Below, one piece after another: positions 61,862-64,000 of a stretch of 64,000 nucleotides of DNA. The DNA is from Paenibacillus sp. MMS18-CY102 (GTDB lineage: Bacteria > Bacillota > Bacilli > Paenibacillales > Paenibacillaceae). How positions within the stretch are numbered: position 1 is the first letter of the stretch; each line of letters opens with the position of its first letter. The notes under the pieces are model-generated. The model ran no database searches and was not told the origin of the DNA. It saw only the letters and a list, made by a program, of their open reading frames with translations. The stretch lies in the NCBI RefSeq assembly GCF_009789195.1, contig NZ_WSTC01000022.1, positions 1-64,000 of the forward strand. The letters run 5' to 3'. Both the position numbers and the translations under genes were made by a program.

Positions 61862-63067
61862 TTATGACTGTGCCAATAAATTGATATACTGTTCTCTCGT
61901 AAGCCCGCTGTTTTCCCTGTTGAATTGATCCATCTCTATATCTTGTGCAAGACCGAACCACTCCAAAACCTTCTGAAATAAGATTGTATGGTCCGGGTGC
62001 CGTAAGTCCAGTTTATTGATGAATAATGATTGGCTTTGCAACACGTTGATCAGATGCTGTTTGGGCAAACTTGTACATACACCGCGATTGGAAAAACGAT
62101 TCCCACGCATCACATCCATTAATTCAATATCCTCTGATGCATACCGCGTTTCCTTCATTCCACAACCCCAAGAAAACCGATAAACAGCATGTTCGGCCCC
62201 AGCATCCCGCGTATACTCCAAGTGCATAGGAAACTCAATATCTGCTTCAACTAACTTCTTATTTCCGACTATTTCATGGGTGCCCCAAATCATTTCGGTA
62301 TCACTCATAACGTCAGCACGCAATAAACGATGCGAGTACACGTCATCAAGTGCTATATCTTGATCTTTGGTTTTTATCTCAAACATTCTTATTAAAAGCG
62401 GTACCGTCATGAGAATATGCCATGGATGATTCTTAGGCACATGCTTCACTAATTGTTTAAACTCTCCGATAATTAGCCCGAAGCCATAATGCTCCCTATC
62501 GATTTCAAATCTAAATACGTCACCAACTTTATACTTAATGGTCCGGTGCGGCATTTCCCTCATTTTGTTTACCTTATCGAAATAATTAGCTGGGCATGTG
62601 TTTATGTAATGACGAATCCACGATTCCAGTTCAGAGATATGGCTTAAGTTCTTGTCCCCATCAATGGGAAGTGAAATATTATTTCTACCGTTATACGCGT
62701 GCACCATCGACCTATATCCTCCGCTTGTAAACGAAACATAGAAAGTGCACCCTGTAGGCATCGGGCTTAATAGGTTAGTTGGCGTTATTTTTTTCTCCTT
62801 GCCCCTGGCGGTTTTGGGCATAATAAATTGCCTGGCATTCGTGCTCAGTTCCGTATCAAACTCTTTATAGGTAAAGGTCCGAAAGAAATCAAAATGAATA
62901 ACTTTTCTAATCGTATTCCCTTGATAAAATACGATGGTTCCCCTTTTAATTTCAACTTCTTCCCAATCCTCTTCTATTTGGTTGAGTCCAAAATACGGCC
63001 TGTGTTCATTCGTTAGCCGAAAAGAAAGATATTCTGATTGCTCGGCTTCTGGCATTTGACTCCTCAT
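61862..63067 (-). CDS. Imm26-like immunity/unknown protein
   Basis: A 401-residue cytoplasmic protein. The second half contains YKVGDVFRFEIDREHYGFGLIIGEF near 180-205, the mark of the immunity 26 (Imm26) family, usually found beside polymorphic toxins. The N-terminal 170 residues and the last 120 are unlike anything I can name and make it longer than the usual Imm26 protein. No toxin is adjacent, so it may be an orphan immunity gene or a family member with another role. GAGGGG lies seven bases before the ATG. Confidence 0.55.
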   Translation of the reverse strand: MRSQMPEAEQSEYLSFRLTNEHRPYFGLNQIEEDWEEVEIKRGTIVFYQGNTIRKVIHFDFFRTFTYKEFDTELSTNARQFIMPKTARGKEKKITPTNLLSPMPTGCTFYVSFTSGGYRSMVHAYNGRNNISLPIDGDKNLSHISELESWIRHYINTCPANYFDKVNKMREMPHRTIKYKVGDVFRFEIDREHYGFGLIIGEFKQLVKHVPKNHPWHILMTVPLLIRMFEIKTKDQDIALDDVYSHRLLRADVMSDTEMIWGTHEIVGNKKLVEADIEFPMHLEYTRDAGAEHAVYRFSWGCGMKETRYASEDIELMDVMRGNRFSNRGVCTSLPKQHLINVLQSQSLFINKLDLRHPDHTILFQKVLEWFGLAQDIEMDQFNRENSGLTREQYINLLAQS

Positions 63068-63079
63068 ATTGTCGCCCCT

Positions 63080-63481
63080 CTAGTTACTCGGATTGGCCGC
63101 AAAGATCGAATGGATATTCCCCTCCGGATCGGCGAAAAACCCGTTTGTATGCCCCCACGGCACTACTATTGGCTCGGTAATCGCTGTGGCCCCCTTCTCA
63201 ACCCACTCTCCGAATAATTGATAAACTTCCTCTGGAGAATCACATTCAAAGTTAAGCTCGAAAGCTTGCCCTTTGCGTTCTTCAATAAAGGAAGGATGCT
63301 GATTCGTGTTGTCGGCCATTAACGGCTTGGAGCATATCGCTAGCCGAATCCCCTGATTTACGAACTCCACATAATGCTCCTCTTCAACCACGGTTTTAAA
63401 TCCGATCACATCGCGATAAAAGCTGGCCAAGGCAGCCACGTCGTTAGCTAACAATGTTATGCCCTCTAATTGAACTTTCAC
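63080..63481 (-). CDS. VOC family protein (glyoxalase-like)
   Basis: A 133-residue vicinal oxygen chelate protein. Features are the first module LEGITLLANDVAALASFYRDVIGFKTVVEEEHYVEF and the ending VPWGHTNGFFADPEGNIHSIF, typical of the bleomycin-resistance-like/glyoxalase type, with a histidine in HTN and a glutamate in DPEG. The substrate is unknown. It starts at GTG after GGGGG. It lies 12 bases upstream of the Imm26-like gene on the same strand and may share its transcript. Confidence 0.8.
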   Translation of the reverse strand: MKVQLEGITLLANDVAALASFYRDVIGFKTVVEEEHYVEFVNQGIRLAICSKPLMADNTNQHPSFIEERKGQAFELNFECDSPEEVYQLFGEWVEKGATAITEPIVVPWGHTNGFFADPEGNIHSIFAANPSN

Positions 63482-63642
63482 CCTTCATCCCCCTTAACCG
63501 CCATTGTCCATTAGCGGATTATTTTTTCAAAGCAAACAAAAGGAATTTCCCGGCGAGGGAAATACAATTTTCGTTTTATAGGAACATCTGTTCCTATTTT
63601 GATGATACCATAACATTACTGCATTTTCCAGAAACATTTTGT

Positions 63643-63846
63643 ATGCCAAAAAAGGTCCAAGGATCTATTCGACCAAATTCATCGCAACATTATTTATTGA
63701 ATAAAAAAGCAGTCTTAATAGCTATAGCTACTATGTTGTCGGCGGCAACTATTTTTGGGGCGGCATATGCCAGCGGTACGATAAAAATCGTGGTTAATGG
63801 GAAAGAAGTTTCAACGGACGTTGCACTGCGAGCGATCTCACCATGA
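63643..63846 (+). CDS. Truncated secreted stalk-domain protein
   Basis: A 67-residue frame. After 20 odd residues comes a clear signal peptide (LLNKKAVLIAIATMLSAATIFGAAYASG) and then only the first strand of a stalk domain (TIKIVVNGKEVSTDVA), where the frame ends at a stop. The same element in the gene at 436 continues with a hundred more residues, so this looks like a 3'-truncated relic or a very short secreted peptide. The ATG at 63643 has no ribosome site; a TTG at the signal peptide would be an alternative start. Confidence 0.4.
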   Translation: MPKKVQGSIRPNSSQHYLLNKKAVLIAIATMLSAATIFGAAYASGTIKIVVNGKEVSTDVALRAISP

Positions 63847-63850
63847 AAAA

Positions 63851-63869
63851 AACCCGCATTTCGCGGGTT
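63851..63869 (-). terminator. Terminator of the gene at the right edge
   Basis: The stem AACCCGC/GCGGGTT has a five-base loop and, on the minus strand, a T7 run; it may also end the truncated plus-strand gene. Confidence 0.75.
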
Positions 63870-63893
63870 CTAAGGATTCATTTATACAATCAG

Positions 63894-64000
63894 TTAATTT
63901 TCCCCGATATCATGCTGGCCAACAATAAGCTTCACCGGCTCCAAAAATACGCGAGTGACTGCCGGCTGTGCAATGAGGTCGATCTCAATATCTGTGACTT
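63894..64000 (-). CDS. C-terminal part of an unknown gene at the right edge
   Basis: The minus strand is open from the window edge to a TAA at 63894-63896. The visible 34 residues are beta-like (IEIDLIAQPAVTRVFLEP then VKLIVGQHDIGEN) with no membrane segment. It is followed by its own terminator. The function cannot be told from this fragment. Confidence 0.5.
   Translation of the reverse strand, partial: VTDIEIDLIAQPAVTRVFLEPVKLIVGQHDIGEN

Noticed and set aside
1-64000. tRNA, rRNA, riboswitch or prophage genes
   Set aside because: I found no clear cloverleaf, conserved rRNA string, T-box or S-box pattern, integrase or phage structural gene.

Overview
The window looks like chromosomal DNA of a Gram-positive Firmicute, most likely Paenibacillus or a close relative. 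Signs of this are strong GGAGG-type ribosome binding sites with many GTG and TTG starts, several secreted proteins with the 'copper amine oxidase N-terminal' (stalk) domain, a YesM/YesN-type two-component system beside a sugar ABC transporter without its own ATPase, a PspA-like operon, and SBBP/DUF11 repeat proteins. I saw no tRNA, rRNA, integrase, transposase or CRISPR array. The genus is an inference from gene content.

Layout. 0.4-9 kb: a stalk-domain protein, small metabolic enzymes and acetyltransferases, a 2-hydroxyacid dehydrogenase with a kinase-like phosphotransferase, a quinone-oxidoreductase-like enzyme and a KtrB-type potassium channel subunit. 9-12 kb: a secreted protein that may be a pore-former, a lipoprotein, and a decayed copy of that lipoprotein. 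12-20 kb: PhzF, a GGDEF protein, a chemotaxis receptor, an array of 19-bp palindromes, a gene relic and a MerR regulator. 20-25 kb: a collagen-like surface protein and an O-antigen-ligase-like membrane protein. 25.9-29.3 kb: one large protein joining a restriction-endonuclease-like domain, an HD domain and an Hsp90-like ATPase; this is the best candidate for an undescribed (probably defence) system. 29.6-40 kb: sugar sensing and uptake (YesN-like regulator, YesM-like kinase, anchored sugar-binding protein, two solute-binding lipoproteins, two permeases, an MFS transporter). 40-47 kb: remnants of a polymorphic toxin with its SMI1 immunity protein, several acetyltransferases, a HAD phosphatase, an unusual cysteine-patterned protein, a broken GH114-like glycosidase, and a MarR-VOC operon. 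47-54 kb: AIM24 and a coiled-coil membrane protein, divergent from two long repeat proteins. 54-57.6 kb: a PspA-like operon and a two-component system that share a promoter-linked direct-repeat box. 57.8-64 kb: two secreted proteins (one a chitin-active LPMO), an Imm26-like protein, a VOC protein and a truncated stalk protein.

Themes. Several reading frames appear interrupted by one-base changes (about 21.95, 25.17, 41.60 and 45.11 kb), and there are several 5'- or internally deleted gene relics (9.1, 11.1, 17.8, 40.7, 41.0 and 63.6 kb). Either the region is decaying or the assembly carries indel errors. Four repeat families lie in intergenic DNA: an array of 19-bp palindromes, a 50-bp tandem repeat, and two near-identical 184-bp elements each built from two direct and two inverted 23-bp units.
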